Shown: positions 7,847 through 19,354, numbered from the stretch's first letter. The stretch: 64,000 bases of DNA from Planctomycetota bacterium (GCA_025459175.1 JALORC010000015.1:1-64000); one strand, 5' to 3'. Notes: generated from the sequence alone by a model not told the origin. Made by a program: numbers and translations.

Positions 7847-10540
7847 TCACGAGGCCGGCGTGCCGTCGCCAGCACCCTCGGCGGGTGGCTGGGCCTTCGG
7901 CTGACTGGCCTTGCCGCCCAGCAGCGCGCGCAGGTTCGCCAGCGACTTGAACTCACCCTTGTGGGTGCGGGTTGCCTCGGCTTCGAGCGCTGGCTCGACC
8001 GTGTAGACGCGCTGCTCGCGCGAGCCGCCGCGGCCACGGTCGCGATCCCCGAAGCCGCGATCGCCCCGATCGCCGCGATCGCCGCCGCCGAACGGGCGGC
8101 GTTCGCTGTCGCGACCCGGCTCGCCCGGCGGGCGCCGCTCGCCGACGCGGCTGGCGCCGGCGAAGCGGCCCTGGCCGCGCGGTGGTCCGTCACCGCGCCC
8201 GGCCCCGACGCCTTCGCGCCGACCCGGACGACCCGGTCCGCCCTGCCGTTCACCGCCACCTTGCCGTTCACCGCCACCTTGCCGTTCACCGCCGCCCTGG
8301 CGGTCGGGACCACCCGGTCCGCCCGGTCCACGCTGGCGCCGGCCCTGCTGCTGGTCCATGCGCTCGCCAAGCGTGACCGGCCGGCCTTCCTGCAGGTGGC
8401 GCGGCTTGTGCATCGACAGCGAGATCTTCTGGTGCTCCTTGTCGACGTTGAGCACCCAGACCACGACCACTTCGCCGACGCGCAGCATCTGCTGCGGATC
8501 GCGCAGCCGGTGGCCGGGGATCTGCGAGATGTGCACGAGACCGTCCTGGCCGATGCCGAGGTCGATGAACGCGCCGAACTCGGTCAGGCTGGCGACGCGG
8601 CCGCGCAGTTCGCGATCCGCGTGCAGGTCGGCGATCGTGTTGATGCCGTCGTTCTGGGTCGCGACCAGCTCGCCGCGCGACTCCTCGTTGCCGCGCTGCA
8701 GCTGCTGCAGCACGCCGATCACGCGGGCGCGGGTCGAGTTGGCGTCGACCAACGCGTCGGCATTGACGTCGCGCAGGTTCTGGCCGAGCAGCGCGGTCGG
8801 TGCGACTCCCTTCTGGGCGGCGATCGCCGCCACCAGCGGGTAGTCCTCGGGGTGCAGCGGCGACGCATCGAGCGGCTCGGTGCCGCCCTGGATGCGCACG
8901 AAGCCCTGGATGTTGCGCACCGTGGCCGGGCTCAGGCCCGGCACTTCGGCCAGCGCGGCGCGGTTCGGGAACCCGCCGATCTTGCGCCGGTGGTCGAGGA
9001 TCGCCTTGGCCGACTCGTGGTCGAGGCCCGGCAGCTGCTCGAGCAGTTCGAGGCCGACCGTGTTGAGGTCGCAACCGACCTGCGCCAGGCAGGACGAGGT
9101 GACCGCCCCGAGCTCGCGCTGCAGCATGCCTTGGTGCACGTCGTCGAGGGTCTGGCCGAGCCCGAGCGTGCGCGCGTCCATGCGCGCGAGTTCGAGCAGC
9201 GGATCCTGCAGTCGGCGGCCGAGCGAGATCGCGGTGCGGATGCCGACCTCGACCCCGGGGATCGCGCGCTTGCCGGGCGTGCTGGTGGCGAAGATCGTCG
9301 ACGCGGCTTCGTCGACCGGCACCACCATCGGCAGCTTGGTCTCACCGAGCGCCTTGCGCAGGTCGGCGACGGCGCGTTCGCTGCCGGCCTGGCGGCGTCC
9401 GTGCGGCAGCGCGATCGCCGCCGGCTGTTCGGTGCGGATCAGCTCGCAGAGCCACGTCATCGCGCCCTGCTGCTGTTCCTCGTTGTCACATGGCAGCGTC
9501 TTGTGCTGGGCGACCGAGCCATCCTCGGCGAGCAGCACCGCCCAGATGCCCTTGCTGCTGGTGCGCAGCGCCAGCACCTTCTTGTGCCCGAGCGGCGGCG
9601 CCAGCAGCTGCGACCGCAGATTGCGCGCGTAGGTGCGCACCGCTTCGCGGTCGGCCTTCTCCTTGAGGCGGCGGCGGACTTCCTTGCCGCAGCTGTCCTG
9701 CAGCTGCTGCGCGGCGTGGTCGAACACCAGTTGGTAGAACTCGGCCAGCGGCGACTCGGCGGCGACGTCGGCAGCGTGCAGTTCGCGCAGCAGTTCGCGA
9801 TGGCGACCGTCGGGCAGCGTCAGCTGCAGCGTCACGATGCCCTCGCGCTCGGCGCGGCGCAGCGCCAGCATGCGGTTGGCGGGGATGCGGCCGATCGGCT
9901 CGGCGAAGTCGAACAGGTCCTGGTAGCGACCCGCACCGCTGCGGTCGGGGTTGACGGCGCGCGCGCGCAGGATGCCGTGCTTGAGCTCGCTGCGGAACCG
10001 CGACCGGGTCACCGGGTCGTGCACGATGCGATCCGACAGGATCAGCAGGGCGCCCTCGAGCGCCTGCTCGGGGGCGACCAGGCCGTGCTGCGGCGCCAGG
10101 TAGGTGCTGGCGATGTCCTGCAGCGACTGGTCGCCGAGCTGGCGGTGCTGGATCGCCATCGCCAGCGGCAGCAGGCCCTTCTCCTCCATCTGCATCGCGA
10201 TGCCGCGGCGGCGCGGGCGCATCGACTGGTAGAGGTCGTCGATCAGGTCCTGGTCGACGGTCGAGGCCAGCAGCGCCTCGAGTTCGGGCGTGCGGCGGTT
10301 GCGTTCGTCGGCCTGCTGCAGGATCGCCAGCTTGCGCTGCTCGAGCTCGTTCAGCAGGTGCAGCCGTTCCTCGATGCCGTGCAGCCGGTCTTCGTTGAGG
10401 CTGCCGAAGGCATGGCGCCGGTAGCGGGCCAGGTAGGCCGGCGTGGCGCGCTCCTCGAGCAAGGCGATGGCCGCCTGGATGTGTTCGGGCGGGCTGTCGA
10501 ATTCGGCGCAGAGACGATCGAGAGTGGCTGGGGATGCCAT
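7847..10540 (-). CDS. Tex-family RNA-binding protein with a Gly/Arg-rich tail
   Basis: An 897-residue homologue of the transcription accessory protein Tex. Recognisable parts in order are the N-terminal helical region (ATPAYLARYRRHAFGSLNE), a YqgF-like RNase H fold, helix-hairpin-helix repeats (LEQLPGLDHESAKAILDHR, IGGFPNRAALAEVPGLSP) and an S1 domain (GRVASLTEFGAFIDLGIGQDGLVHISQI). After about residue 705 there is a long low-complexity Gly/Arg/Asp tail with RGG and GDRGDRG stretches and a GGGERQ triplet, not part of ordinary Tex. A short KGEFKSLANLRALLGG segment follows near the C-terminus. ATG 10540 is preferred over an upstream frame extension. Tex binds RNA or DNA during transcription; the tail probably adds RNA binding. 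Confidence 0.9.
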   Translation of the reverse strand: MASPATLDRLCAEFDSPPEHIQAAIALLEERATPAYLARYRRHAFGSLNEDRLHGIEERLHLLNELEQRKLAILQQADERNRRTPELEALLASTVDQDLIDDLYQSMRPRRRGIAMQMEEKGLLPLAMAIQHRQLGDQSLQDIASTYLAPQHGLVAPEQALEGALLILSDRIVHDPVTRSRFRSELKHGILRARAVNPDRSGAGRYQDLFDFAEPIGRIPANRMLALRRAEREGIVTLQLTLPDGRHRELLRELHAADVAAESPLAEFYQLVFDHAAQQLQDSCGKEVRRRLKEKADREAVRTYARNLRSQLLAPPLGHKKVLALRTSSKGIWAVLLAEDGSVAQHKTLPCDNEEQQQGAMTWLCELIRTEQPAAIALPHGRRQAGSERAVADLRKALGETKLPMVVPVDEAASTIFATSTPGKRAIPGVEVGIRTAISLGRRLQDPLLELARMDARTLGLGQTLDDVHQGMLQRELGAVTSSCLAQVGCDLNTVGLELLEQLPGLDHESAKAILDHRRKIGGFPNRAALAEVPGLSPATVRNIQGFVRIQGGTEPLDASPLHPEDYPLVAAIAAQKGVAPTALLGQNLRDVNADALVDANSTRARVIGVLQQLQRGNEESRGELVATQNDGINTIADLHADRELRGRVASLTEFGAFIDLGIGQDGLVHISQIPGHRLRDPQQMLRVGEVVVVWVLNVDKEHQKISLSMHKPRHLQEGRPVTLGERMDQQQGRRQRGPGGPGGPDRQGGGERQGGGERQGGGERQGGPGRPGRREGVGAGRGDGPPRGQGRFAGASRVGERRPPGEPGRDSERRPFGGGDRGDRGDRGFGDRDRGRGGSREQRVYTVEPALEAEATRTHKGEFKSLANLRALLGGKASQPKAQPPAEGAGDGTPAS
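8244..8297 (-). repeat. 18-bp tandem repeat inside the Tex-like tail, three copies
   Basis: Three units at 8244-8261, 8262-8279 and 8280-8297 encode GGGERQ repeats. The first two are identical and the third differs by a base or so. This is in-frame, so length changes would not break the protein. Confidence 0.85.
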
Positions 10541-10578
10541 GTTGGTGGACGCCAGTGAGGCGTGGAGGTGGGTCGCGC

Positions 10579-10584
10579 ACCATA
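10579..10584 (-). promoter_or_regulatory. TATGGT -10-like box for the Tex-like gene
   Basis: TATGGT reads on the minus strand 38 bases before the ATG at 10540. No -35 match was recognised. The same hexamer precedes the genes at 28505 and 61684. Confidence 0.35.
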
Positions 10585-10698
10585 ACACGGCCGCGCCGGC
10601 CTGCCAGCGTTCCGGGTGGCCGCTGCCCGGCGGGTCGGGGATGGCGCGTCTGCGTCGTTGTGCGCAACGAGCGGGTGGCGCAAGATCCGGTGGCCCCG

Positions 10699-11787
10699 AT
10701 GAAGCCTCCCGTCGACCTGTCCCGCGTCCGCCGCATCTGGCTGCGGACGCCCAATTGGCTCGGCGACTTCGTGATGGCCACCGCCACCTTCGAACGGGTG
10801 CGGCGCGCGTTCCCGGCGGCGCACATCACCGGTGGCATGCGGCCCTACCTGACCGGGCTGCTGGCCGGCACCGAGTTCTTCGACACGGTGGTGCCGACCC
10901 CGAAGGCGGGTGGGCTCGGTGGTCTGCGGGCCCAGGTGAAGGCGATGCGCGCGGCCGACTACGACCTGGCGATCGTGCTGCCGAACTCACTGGCGACCGG
11001 GCTGGTGCCGTTCCTGGCCCGCGTGCCGCTGCGCCTGGGCTATCGCCAGGGCCGCGGCCTGTTGATGAACCTCGGCCCGGCCGCCCAGGTGCGCCGGCGC
11101 TGGTGGCAGCCCCGGCAAGGACCGCGGCGCTGGCCGAGCCCGATGCCGAACTACTACCACGACCTGCTCGACACGCTCGGGTTGCCGCCCGGTGGCCTGC
11201 ATCCGGTGCTGCCGGTGCGACCGGCCGATGTCGCGTGGGTCGACGCGCATCTGCAGTCGCGCGGCATCGCGCCGGGCACGCGGCTGTTGTTGCTGGTGGT
11301 CGGCGCCAACTTCGGCGCCAGCAAGCTGTGGCCGCCGGAACGGTTCGCGGCGGTGGCGCAGCGCTTCCAGCGCGAACTCGGCCTGCGGGCGCTGGTGCTG
11401 GTGGGCCCGGCCGAGGTCGAACTCGGCGAACGCATCGCTGCCGAGGGGGGCGCCATCTGCCTGTCGCAGCCGGTGCTGGATCTCGGTCAGCTGAAGGCCC
11501 TGGTCGCGCGCGGCGCGCTGATGATCACCGGCGACACCGGGCCGCGGCATCTGGCGGTCGCCTACGACCGGCCGGTGGTGTGCCTGATGGGGCCGAACGA
11601 CCCGAACTACACGAACTACTGCATGGAGCACACGGTGCTGATCCGCAAGGACCTGCCCTGTTCGCCGTGCCAGCGCAAGGTCTGCCCGCTCGGCCATCAT
11701 CGCTGCATGCGCGACATCACCGTCGACGAGGTGTTCGCGGCCGGCCAGGGCCTGCTGCAGCGCAGCCCGACCGCGGCGATCCCCTGA
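10699..11787 (+). CDS. Glycosyltransferase family 9 (heptosyltransferase-like)
   Basis: A 362-residue GT9 enzyme. Features of the ADP-heptose:LPS heptosyltransferase II type are RIWLRTPNWLGDFVMA at the N-terminus, the nucleotide-sugar site GANFGASKLWPPERF, TGDTGPRHLA, and a C-terminal MGPNDPNYTNYC with a Cys-rich PCSPCQRKVCPLGHHRC segment. It probably adds a core sugar to lipopolysaccharide or another surface glycan at the cytoplasmic face. ATG 10699 is taken because the conserved first strand begins ten residues later. The exact donor sugar cannot be read from sequence. It is divergent from the Tex-like gene and followed by the FHA regulator. Confidence 0.88.
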   Translation: MKPPVDLSRVRRIWLRTPNWLGDFVMATATFERVRRAFPAAHITGGMRPYLTGLLAGTEFFDTVVPTPKAGGLGGLRAQVKAMRAADYDLAIVLPNSLATGLVPFLARVPLRLGYRQGRGLLMNLGPAAQVRRRWWQPRQGPRRWPSPMPNYYHDLLDTLGLPPGGLHPVLPVRPADVAWVDAHLQSRGIAPGTRLLLLVVGANFGASKLWPPERFAAVAQRFQRELGLRALVLVGPAEVELGERIAAEGGAICLSQPVLDLGQLKALVARGALMITGDTGPRHLAVAYDRPVVCLMGPNDPNYTNYCMEHTVLIRKDLPCSPCQRKVCPLGHHRCMRDITVDEVFAAGQGLLQRSPTAAIP

Positions 11788-11809
11788 GGGCGCTGGCGCC
11801 GCGCGCTGC

Positions 11810-11815
11810 TACCAT
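11810..11815 (+). promoter_or_regulatory. TACCAT -10-like box before the sigma54-type regulator
   Basis: TACCAT lies 71 bases before ATG 11887, preceded by GC as in several other boxes of this window. No -35 match was recognised. Confidence 0.25.
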
Positions 11816-11886
11816 CCCTGCTCCCGTCGCGACCGACGGTTACGAAGGCGCGCCGCCGCGCTATCAGTCGCGTCCAGCCCCACCCA

Positions 11887-13887
<2,001 letters not shown>

Positions 13888-13894
13888 GCGCCCG

Positions 13895-16800
13895 ATGACC
13901 TTCGCCCAGCCGTTCTCCGACTACGAGATCCTCGACCGGGTCGGGGCCGGGGCGATGGGCACGGTGTTCAAGGCGCGGCACAAGCGCCTCAACCGCATCG
14001 TGGCGCTGAAGGTGCTGAAGCCGTCGCTGGCGCGCGACACCCGCTACGTCGACCGGCTGCGCCGCGAGGCGCGCATCGTCGCGTCGCTGAGCCACCCGTT
14101 CATCGTCACCGGCTACGACCTCGGCGAGGAAGGCGGCTACCACTTCTTCGTGATGGAGTTCGTCGAGGGCAAGTCGCTGCGCGCGCTGCTCACCGAGTGG
14201 GGGATGTTCGCCGAGGAATACGTGCGCCGGGTCGCGGCGCAGGTGGCGCAGGCGCTCGATCACGCCTACCAGCGCGGCGTCATCCACCGCGACATCAAGC
14301 CCGGCAACATCCTGATCGACGAAGCCGGCAACGTGAAGCTGACCGACATGGGCCTCGCCAAGGGGCCGACCGACCTGACGCTGACCCGCGACGGCGCCAC
14401 CGTCGGCACGCCGCAGTACATCTCGCCGGAGCAGGCCCGCAACCCGCACGACGTCGACGTGCGCAGCGACCTCTACTCGCTCGGCGCGACGCTGTACCAC
14501 ATGGCGACCGGCGTGCCGCCGTTCCGCGGCGACACCATGGCCGAGCTGATCACCAGCGTGCTCAGCGACACGCCGGTCAACCCGAACGAGATCAATCCGG
14601 CGCTGTCCGAGGGCCTGGCGCTGGTGATCCGCAAGCTGCTGGCCAAGGACCTGCAGATCCGCTACCAGACGCCGCGCGAACTGCTCGACGATCTCGATCG
14701 CATCGAACGCGCGCTGCCGCCGCAGGTCGACACCGCGCGGCTGCGCGCCGATGCCGGCGAGGCGCGCCGCTGGTGGCCGCGGCTCGGGCTCGCGGCGGTG
14801 GTGACGGCGATGCTCGGCGGTGCGTGGTACCTCGGCATGCACAGCCGGACCCCCGAAGCGGTGATCGCCACCCCCGGCGACTTCCTCGCCGCGCTCGACC
14901 AGGACCTCGAACGCCTGCCTTTGCCGGGCCAGAAGCTGCAGCGGTTGCGCACCGTCAGCAGTGCGCCGGAGGGCAGCGCGTTCGAACTCGAGCAACGCCA
15001 GCGCGCGGTGGTCGCCGAACTGCAGCGCAGCGTCGATCGGGTGGTGGACGATCTCGGCGGGCCCGCTTGGGCGGAGCTGCACGCGTGGATCCGCGATCCG
15101 GCGGTGTGGCCGGACCGCAGCCGGGTCGAGCGCGAGCGGGTGCAGCCGCGGCTCGTCAGCGCCGCCGGGTTGGCGCCCGGCCAGCTGCCGACCACGGTGC
15201 GGCTGTCGCGCCTCGAGGACCTGTCGCGGGCGATCGAACGTGCGATCGTCGACCGCGACAGCGAACTGCTGACCCGCTTCGAGCAGCAGCTGGCGGTCAG
15301 GGTGCCGCGCGCGGTCGACGAGCACCTGCGCGCCGGCCGCTTCGCCGTCGCCAAGAAGACCTGGGACGAAGCGTTGTCCAGCTGGTGCAACGGCGTGCAG
15401 GCGCCGCCGGTCGAACGGTTGTCCGATGCACTGGGCCGCACGATGCGCGAGAAGCACGCCCGGGCCGAGGCCGAGGCGCGCCCGGCGCTCGCCGCCGCCG
15501 AAGCCGAGGTGATCGCGGCGATGCGCGGCGAGGTGGTCGGGGTGGTCGAGGACCTCGGCAAACGTCTCGCCGAAGGGCTGGCGCCGGCGCAGGTGGAGGC
15601 GGCGTTGGTGCGGTTCCGCAAGGACCTCGGTGTGGTATGGCCGGCGTCGGACCGGTTCCGGCCCGGCACCGATCCGTGGCCCGATCTCGAGCGGCAGCTC
15701 GGGGTCCTGCAACAGTCGGTGGCGCTGGCCCGGGAGCTCGAGGCCGAAGGGTTGTTCGAGCAGCGCTGCGATCTGGCCTGGCGCGCGGCGTGCCACGGCG
15801 GTGCTGCCGACGCGCTGCAGTTGCTGACCACCGACCGGGCCGAGAGCACCGAACAGCGGGAACGGCTCGCCGCGCACCGGCAGGCGCTGCTGGCGCTGCA
15901 GGCCGTCGACCGGGCGCTGCTGGCGGCGATCGGCAGGGCGGCCCCACCGCCGGTCGGCTTCCTGCGCAGTGCCCCGAACGAGGCGCTCGAGCTGCGGGTC
16001 GAGCGCGACGGCGACCGCCAGCGGCTGGTCGGTTCCGCCATCGGTCGGCCGGCCCGGCCGCTGCGGCTGCACGAACTGCGCTTCAGCGACCTGCTGCAGC
16101 GGCTGCAGAAGGAACGGGATCCGTTCGCCGGCCTGCCGGCGACGGAGTGGTCGCTCGGGGTCACGGTGGCGCGCCTGCTCGGCGACGACCTCGAGGGCCT
16201 CGGCGAGCTGGTGGGCACGCTGGCGCGCGACGACGAGCGCTTCCTCGTCGACAGCCTGTGGCCGCGCATCCTGCGGGTGCGCCAGGAACGACCCGATCAG
16301 CCGCTCGACCGCCAGGCGCTGTTCACCCGCTTGCGCGAGGCGTTCACCGCGGCGCAGAACGGCGGCAGCCTCAGCGAACTCGAGCGCGCGGTGCAGGCGG
16401 TGACGCACATGGTGTCCGAGGCGCAGCGCTCGCCCGCGGAGGCGAACGAACTGCGTCAGATCTCGGTATGGCTGCGGCTCGGCCGCCGCCGCCGCGACGT
16501 CGCCAGCGAGCTCGGCCAGTTGGCCCCGCGCCTGGCGCAGGTCGACGTGCGCATCGACGACGCGCAGCTGGTCGGGGAGGTGACGCTGGCCGGCGAGGCG
16601 CTGTTCGCCTGCGCCCAGGAAGGGTGGCAACCGCGCGCGGACCAGCTCGAGTTCGCGGCCGGCGGCCGGCCCTGGTCGGAGCTGGCGCTGCAGCAGCTGC
16701 AGGTGCGGCCGGGCTTCGTGCAGTCGACACCGCGGCTGTCGCTGCGCATCGATCTGGTGGTGCCGCCGAACACCGTCGATCCCCGCTCGTGGCTGTTCGA

Positions 16801-17155
16801 CTGCTGCGGCGTCGCGTTCGTGCTCGCACTCGGCACCAACGACAGCGTGCAGGTCGCGTTCGTCGACGGCGATCCGCTGCGCGAGGAGCTGGCCCGCCGC
16901 GCCGCCGAACGCGCCTACGCCGGGGTGTTGCAGGAACCGAAGGTGCGGGCGGTGCCGGGCGCGCTGCACCGGTTGACGGTCGAGCTGGAGATGACGGCGG
17001 GGCGCCGCGGCGCGCGCACCCGGATCGCGTTCGAGGGGATCGAGGTGGCGAACGAGACGCGCTTGTTCGATCCGGAGAAGGCGCCGGTGTTCACGCTGTA
17101 TCCGCGGCAGGACCTGGCGGTGGCGAAGGTGGTGATGCGGGCCGTGGGGCTGTGA
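13895..17155 (+). CDS. Transmembrane Ser/Thr protein kinase with very large unknown C-terminal region
   Basis: A 1086-residue Hanks-type kinase. The catalytic domain (about 10-275) shows the Gly loop GAGAMGTVF, VAIK-type Lys39, HRDIKPGN, DMG in place of DFG, and APE-type YISPEQA. One membrane segment lies near 290-312. The remaining 770 residues are predicted to be outside the cytoplasm if the topology is simple. They are Arg/Glu/Leu-rich, largely helical with many coiled-coil-like stretches, and end in a more beta-type region. I recognise no sensor domain there. Translational proximity to the FHA activator makes a phospho-signalling pair the simplest reading. Confidence 0.92.
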   Translation: MTFAQPFSDYEILDRVGAGAMGTVFKARHKRLNRIVALKVLKPSLARDTRYVDRLRREARIVASLSHPFIVTGYDLGEEGGYHFFVMEFVEGKSLRALLTEWGMFAEEYVRRVAAQVAQALDHAYQRGVIHRDIKPGNILIDEAGNVKLTDMGLAKGPTDLTLTRDGATVGTPQYISPEQARNPHDVDVRSDLYSLGATLYHMATGVPPFRGDTMAELITSVLSDTPVNPNEINPALSEGLALVIRKLLAKDLQIRYQTPRELLDDLDRIERALPPQVDTARLRADAGEARRWWPRLGLAAVVTAMLGGAWYLGMHSRTPEAVIATPGDFLAALDQDLERLPLPGQKLQRLRTVSSAPEGSAFELEQRQRAVVAELQRSVDRVVDDLGGPAWAELHAWIRDPAVWPDRSRVERERVQPRLVSAAGLAPGQLPTTVRLSRLEDLSRAIERAIVDRDSELLTRFEQQLAVRVPRAVDEHLRAGRFAVAKKTWDEALSSWCNGVQAPPVERLSDALGRTMREKHARAEAEARPALAAAEAEVIAAMRGEVVGVVEDLGKRLAEGLAPAQVEAALVRFRKDLGVVWPASDRFRPGTDPWPDLERQLGVLQQSVALARELEAEGLFEQRCDLAWRAACHGGAADALQLLTTDRAESTEQRERLAAHRQALLALQAVDRALLAAIGRAAPPPVGFLRSAPNEALELRVERDGDRQRLVGSAIGRPARPLRLHELRFSDLLQRLQKERDPFAGLPATEWSLGVTVARLLGDDLEGLGELVGTLARDDERFLVDSLWPRILRVRQERPDQPLDRQALFTRLREAFTAAQNGGSLSELERAVQAVTHMVSEAQRSPAEANELRQISVWLRLGRRRRDVASELGQLAPRLAQVDVRIDDAQLVGEVTLAGEALFACAQEGWQPRADQLEFAAGGRPWSELALQQLQVRPGFVQSTPRLSLRIDLVVPPNTVDPRSWLFDCCGVAFVLALGTNDSVQVAFVDGDPLREELARRAAERAYAGVLQEPKVRAVPGALHRLTVELEMTAGRRGARTRIAFEGIEVANETRLFDPEKAPVFTLYPRQDLAVAKVVMRAVGL

Positions 17156-17186
17156 CTCCGACCGGCCCGGCGAGGCGCCGAGCCGC

Positions 17187-18335
17187 TCAGCGCAGCGGGG
17201 CGGCCGCCGCCGGCTGCGACACCAGCGCCATGCTCCACCAGTCGCCGGCGATCGGATCGCTGGCCCGCCGCGCGCCGTGCAGCCGCTGCGTCTCGTCGCG
17301 CCACAGCCGGTCGGCGAACGCGACCAGCTCGCCGTCGTTGCCGGCGTGCTCGCGCGCCAGCAGCGCGCTGGCCAGCGCCGCCATCGGTTCGCCGGCGCGG
17401 TGGTGCACGAGGCTCGCCAGGCGATAGTCGGCGACCGCGTCCGGGCGGTCGCGGCGGGCCAGGTGCAGGCAGCGCGCGGCGCCGATCAGGTCGTCGGCCG
17501 ACAGCCGCTGCCGCGCCTCGATGCGCCAGTACGCCGGGTGATCGGCCTCGGCCTGCTGCGCCGCCAGCTGCTGCACCAGCGCCGCGCGCTGCGTCGGGCG
17601 GTCGGTGATCGCGATCGCGTGCCAGTAGCGATCCGCGGCCGCGGCATGGTCGCCGGCGAGACCTTCGGCCTCGCCGAGCCGGCGCTGCAGATCGGCCGGG
17701 GCACAACCGGTGCTCGCCGCCCGCAGCCGCAGCGCGCGGGCGCGATCCGGATCGGTGGTGGTGGCGGCGAGTGCGCACAGTTGCTGCACGACGAGGCACT
17801 GCAGATTGTGTTCGCCGAGCCCGGCGCCGGCCTGCTCGGGCCGAACGGCCAGCTGCAGCGCCTGCTGCACTGCTTGCCACTGGTGCGGCGACAGGCGGCC
17901 CGCGACCGCGCTGCCGGCCGCGGTCGCGGTGATCGACAGCGACACCAAGGGGATGGTCGCACCGCCCGGCACCGGCCCGTTCTCGCGCGCCGCGAACGTG
18001 CAGTCGATGGTCGGCACTCCGGCCGGGTCGACGGCACCGAGCTGGAGGCCGAGCCGCTGGTCGCCGAGTGGCCACCAGCCACCGTCGCGGCAGCGCCCGT
18101 AGGCGACCACCAACGCACCACCATCGCTCCGTCCGACGATCGGCGCCGCTTGCGGCCGCGGATCGGCGAACGGCAGTGCCTGCCGCATCGCCCCGGCCAC
18201 CACCGCGGCCGCGACCGGGGCCGGCAGCGCCACGTTCGCCGCGAACGCGCGCAGCGGCTCGGTCGAGGGCGGGCTCGCACAGCCGGCGAGCAACGACAGC
18301 ACGACCAGCGCGGAGCGAGGATGGGAACGCGGCAC
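17187..18335 (-). CDS. Predicted lipoprotein, helical repeat-like
   Basis: A 382-residue protein with a signal peptide ending in a lipobox (LSLLAGC, Cys19), so it should be lipid-anchored. The second half (about 190-350) is Ala/Leu/Arg-rich with TPR/Sel1-like helical periodicity, including ALRLRAAS, EGLAGDHAAAADRYWHA and ADDLIGAARCLHLARRDRP. No catalytic motif was recognised. The start codon is GTG at 18335. It is convergent with the kinase gene (31 bases apart) and lies 141 bases downstream of acpS, beyond a terminator-like hairpin. Confidence 0.75.
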   Translation of the reverse strand: MPRSHPRSALVVLSLLAGCASPPSTEPLRAFAANVALPAPVAAAVVAGAMRQALPFADPRPQAAPIVGRSDGGALVVAYGRCRDGGWWPLGDQRLGLQLGAVDPAGVPTIDCTFAARENGPVPGGATIPLVSLSITATAAGSAVAGRLSPHQWQAVQQALQLAVRPEQAGAGLGEHNLQCLVVQQLCALAATTTDPDRARALRLRAASTGCAPADLQRRLGEAEGLAGDHAAAADRYWHAIAITDRPTQRAALVQQLAAQQAEADHPAYWRIEARQRLSADDLIGAARCLHLARRDRPDAVADYRLASLVHHRAGEPMAALASALLAREHAGNDGELVAFADRLWRDETQRLHGARRASDPIAGDWWSMALVSQPAAAAPLR

Positions 18336-18431
18336 ACGGCGAAGTTCGGCCCGCGCGCCCGGGTCCTGGAGTCAACGCCCGGCGCCGGCGTCCCGTTCCG
18401 GGACCGGTGGCCTTGGCATCGGCGCCGCTGT

Positions 18432-18453
18432 CGATCGGCGCCACTGCCGATCG
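18432..18453 (-). terminator. Hairpin after the JAMM-acpS pair
   Basis: An exact 8-bp stem (18432-18439 with 18446-18453) with a 6-base loop lies 24 bases past the acpS stop in its reading direction. No T run follows. Confidence 0.45.
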
Positions 18454-18476
18454 GTGCGGCGGTAGCCCGCGGCCCG

Positions 18477-18860
18477 TCAGCCCTCGGCGACCACGAACGC
18501 GATCGCCAGCTGCTCGCTGTGCGACAGGCTCAGGTGCCAACGTTCGATGCCGAGCTGCCGCGCGCGCGTTGCCGCCGCGCCGTGCAGCTGCAATTGCACG
18601 GCGCCGCTCGCTGCCCGCACCACCTCGAGCTGCCGGAAGCCGATGCCGTCCGCCCAGCCGGTGCCGAGGCACTTCATCGCCGCTTCCTTGGCGGCAAATC
18701 GCGCCGCCAGCGAGGCGGCTGCGGCACCAGGGTGCTTGCCGCGGCAGTAGTCGGCTTCGGCGGGCGTACAGATCCGCAGCAGCAAGCGGTCGCCGGCGCG
18801 CTGCCACAGGCCGGCGATGCGGGCGATGTCGCAGGCATCGGTGCCGATGGCGCGGATCAT
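18477..18860 (-). CDS. acpS: Holo-[acyl-carrier-protein] synthase
   Basis: A 127-residue phosphopantetheinyl transferase of the short AcpS type that converts apo-ACP to holo-ACP with CoA for fatty-acid synthesis. Visible motifs are the N-terminal GTDACDIARI (metal-binding Asp8), the ARFAAKEAAMKCLG helix with the second acidic ligand and Lys, and the C-terminal WHLSLSHSEQLAIAFVV. Length is normal for the family. ATG 18860 is fixed by the ATGA overlap with the JAMM gene upstream. Confidence 0.93.
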   Translation of the reverse strand: MIRAIGTDACDIARIAGLWQRAGDRLLLRICTPAEADYCRGKHPGAAAASLAARFAAKEAAMKCLGTGWADGIGFRQLEVVRAASGAVQLQLHGAAATRARQLGIERWHLSLSHSEQLAIAFVVAEG

Positions 18861-19300
18861 GGCGCCACCGCCGACGGCTGCACGAGCGGCAGCGCGTGGA
18901 AGCCAGCCGCATCCCGCCAGTGGCACAGCAGGCGCCCGCCGACGCCGCGCGGCACACTGACGATGCACTGCAGACAGTGCCACCACAGCTGCGCGTGGTC
19001 GACGCCGGACGGCGTCGCGCTGCCATCCGGATGGCTGTGCACGAAGCCGAGCCAGGTCAGTTGGCGCCGCCGCAGTTCCGCCTCGGCGGCGGCGAACGCG
19101 GCGGGCGGCACCTCGAAGCGGTCGGCGGCGATCGCCACGTTCGGCAGCGGCAGCATCGCCTCGAGGCGCCAACCGTCGGCGCCGCGGTGGCCACCGAGTG
19201 CGGCCACGAACTCGCGCGGCAGCGCGGCGCGGGCCGCGCGCAGCAGGTCCTGCTGCAGCTCGGCTGGCAACTCGACCCGGGCCGGGGGCAGCAGCGACAT
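18857..19300 (-). CDS. JAMM/MPN-domain metallopeptidase
   Basis: A 147-residue single-domain JAB1/MPN/Mov34 protein. The JAMM zinc motif H-x-H-x10-D is complete: His88, His90 and Asp101 in HSHPDGSATPSGVD, with Glu30 in the PREFVAALGG strand as the likely catalytic acid. Bacterial relatives of this size cleave after the C-terminal glycines of ubiquitin-like or MoaD/ThiS-like sulfur carriers in cysteine or cofactor pathways. The target here is unknown. A divergent PLP sulfur-amino-acid-type enzyme is 54 bases away, and a MoaD-MoaE fusion is at 42075. Upstream is a TAGCGT box seven bases before the ATG. Confidence 0.88.
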   Translation of the reverse strand: MSLLPPARVELPAELQQDLLRAARAALPREFVAALGGHRGADGWRLEAMLPLPNVAIAADRFEVPPAAFAAAEAELRRRQLTWLGFVHSHPDGSATPSGVDHAQLWWHCLQCIVSVPRGVGGRLLCHWRDAAGFHALPLVQPSAVAP

Positions 19301-19307
19301 GCGCGTC

Positions 19308-19313
19308 ACGCTA
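19308..19313 (-). promoter_or_regulatory. TAGCGT box, leaderless-type promoter of the JAMM gene
   Basis: On the minus strand TAGCGT ends seven bases before ATG 19300. No Shine-Dalgarno sequence fits between them. The same hexamer precedes the MoaD-MoaE gene. Confidence 0.4.
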
Positions 19314-19354
19314 CGTCGCTCGCCGCCGCGGGCAAGCTCTGCGATGATCGCGCC

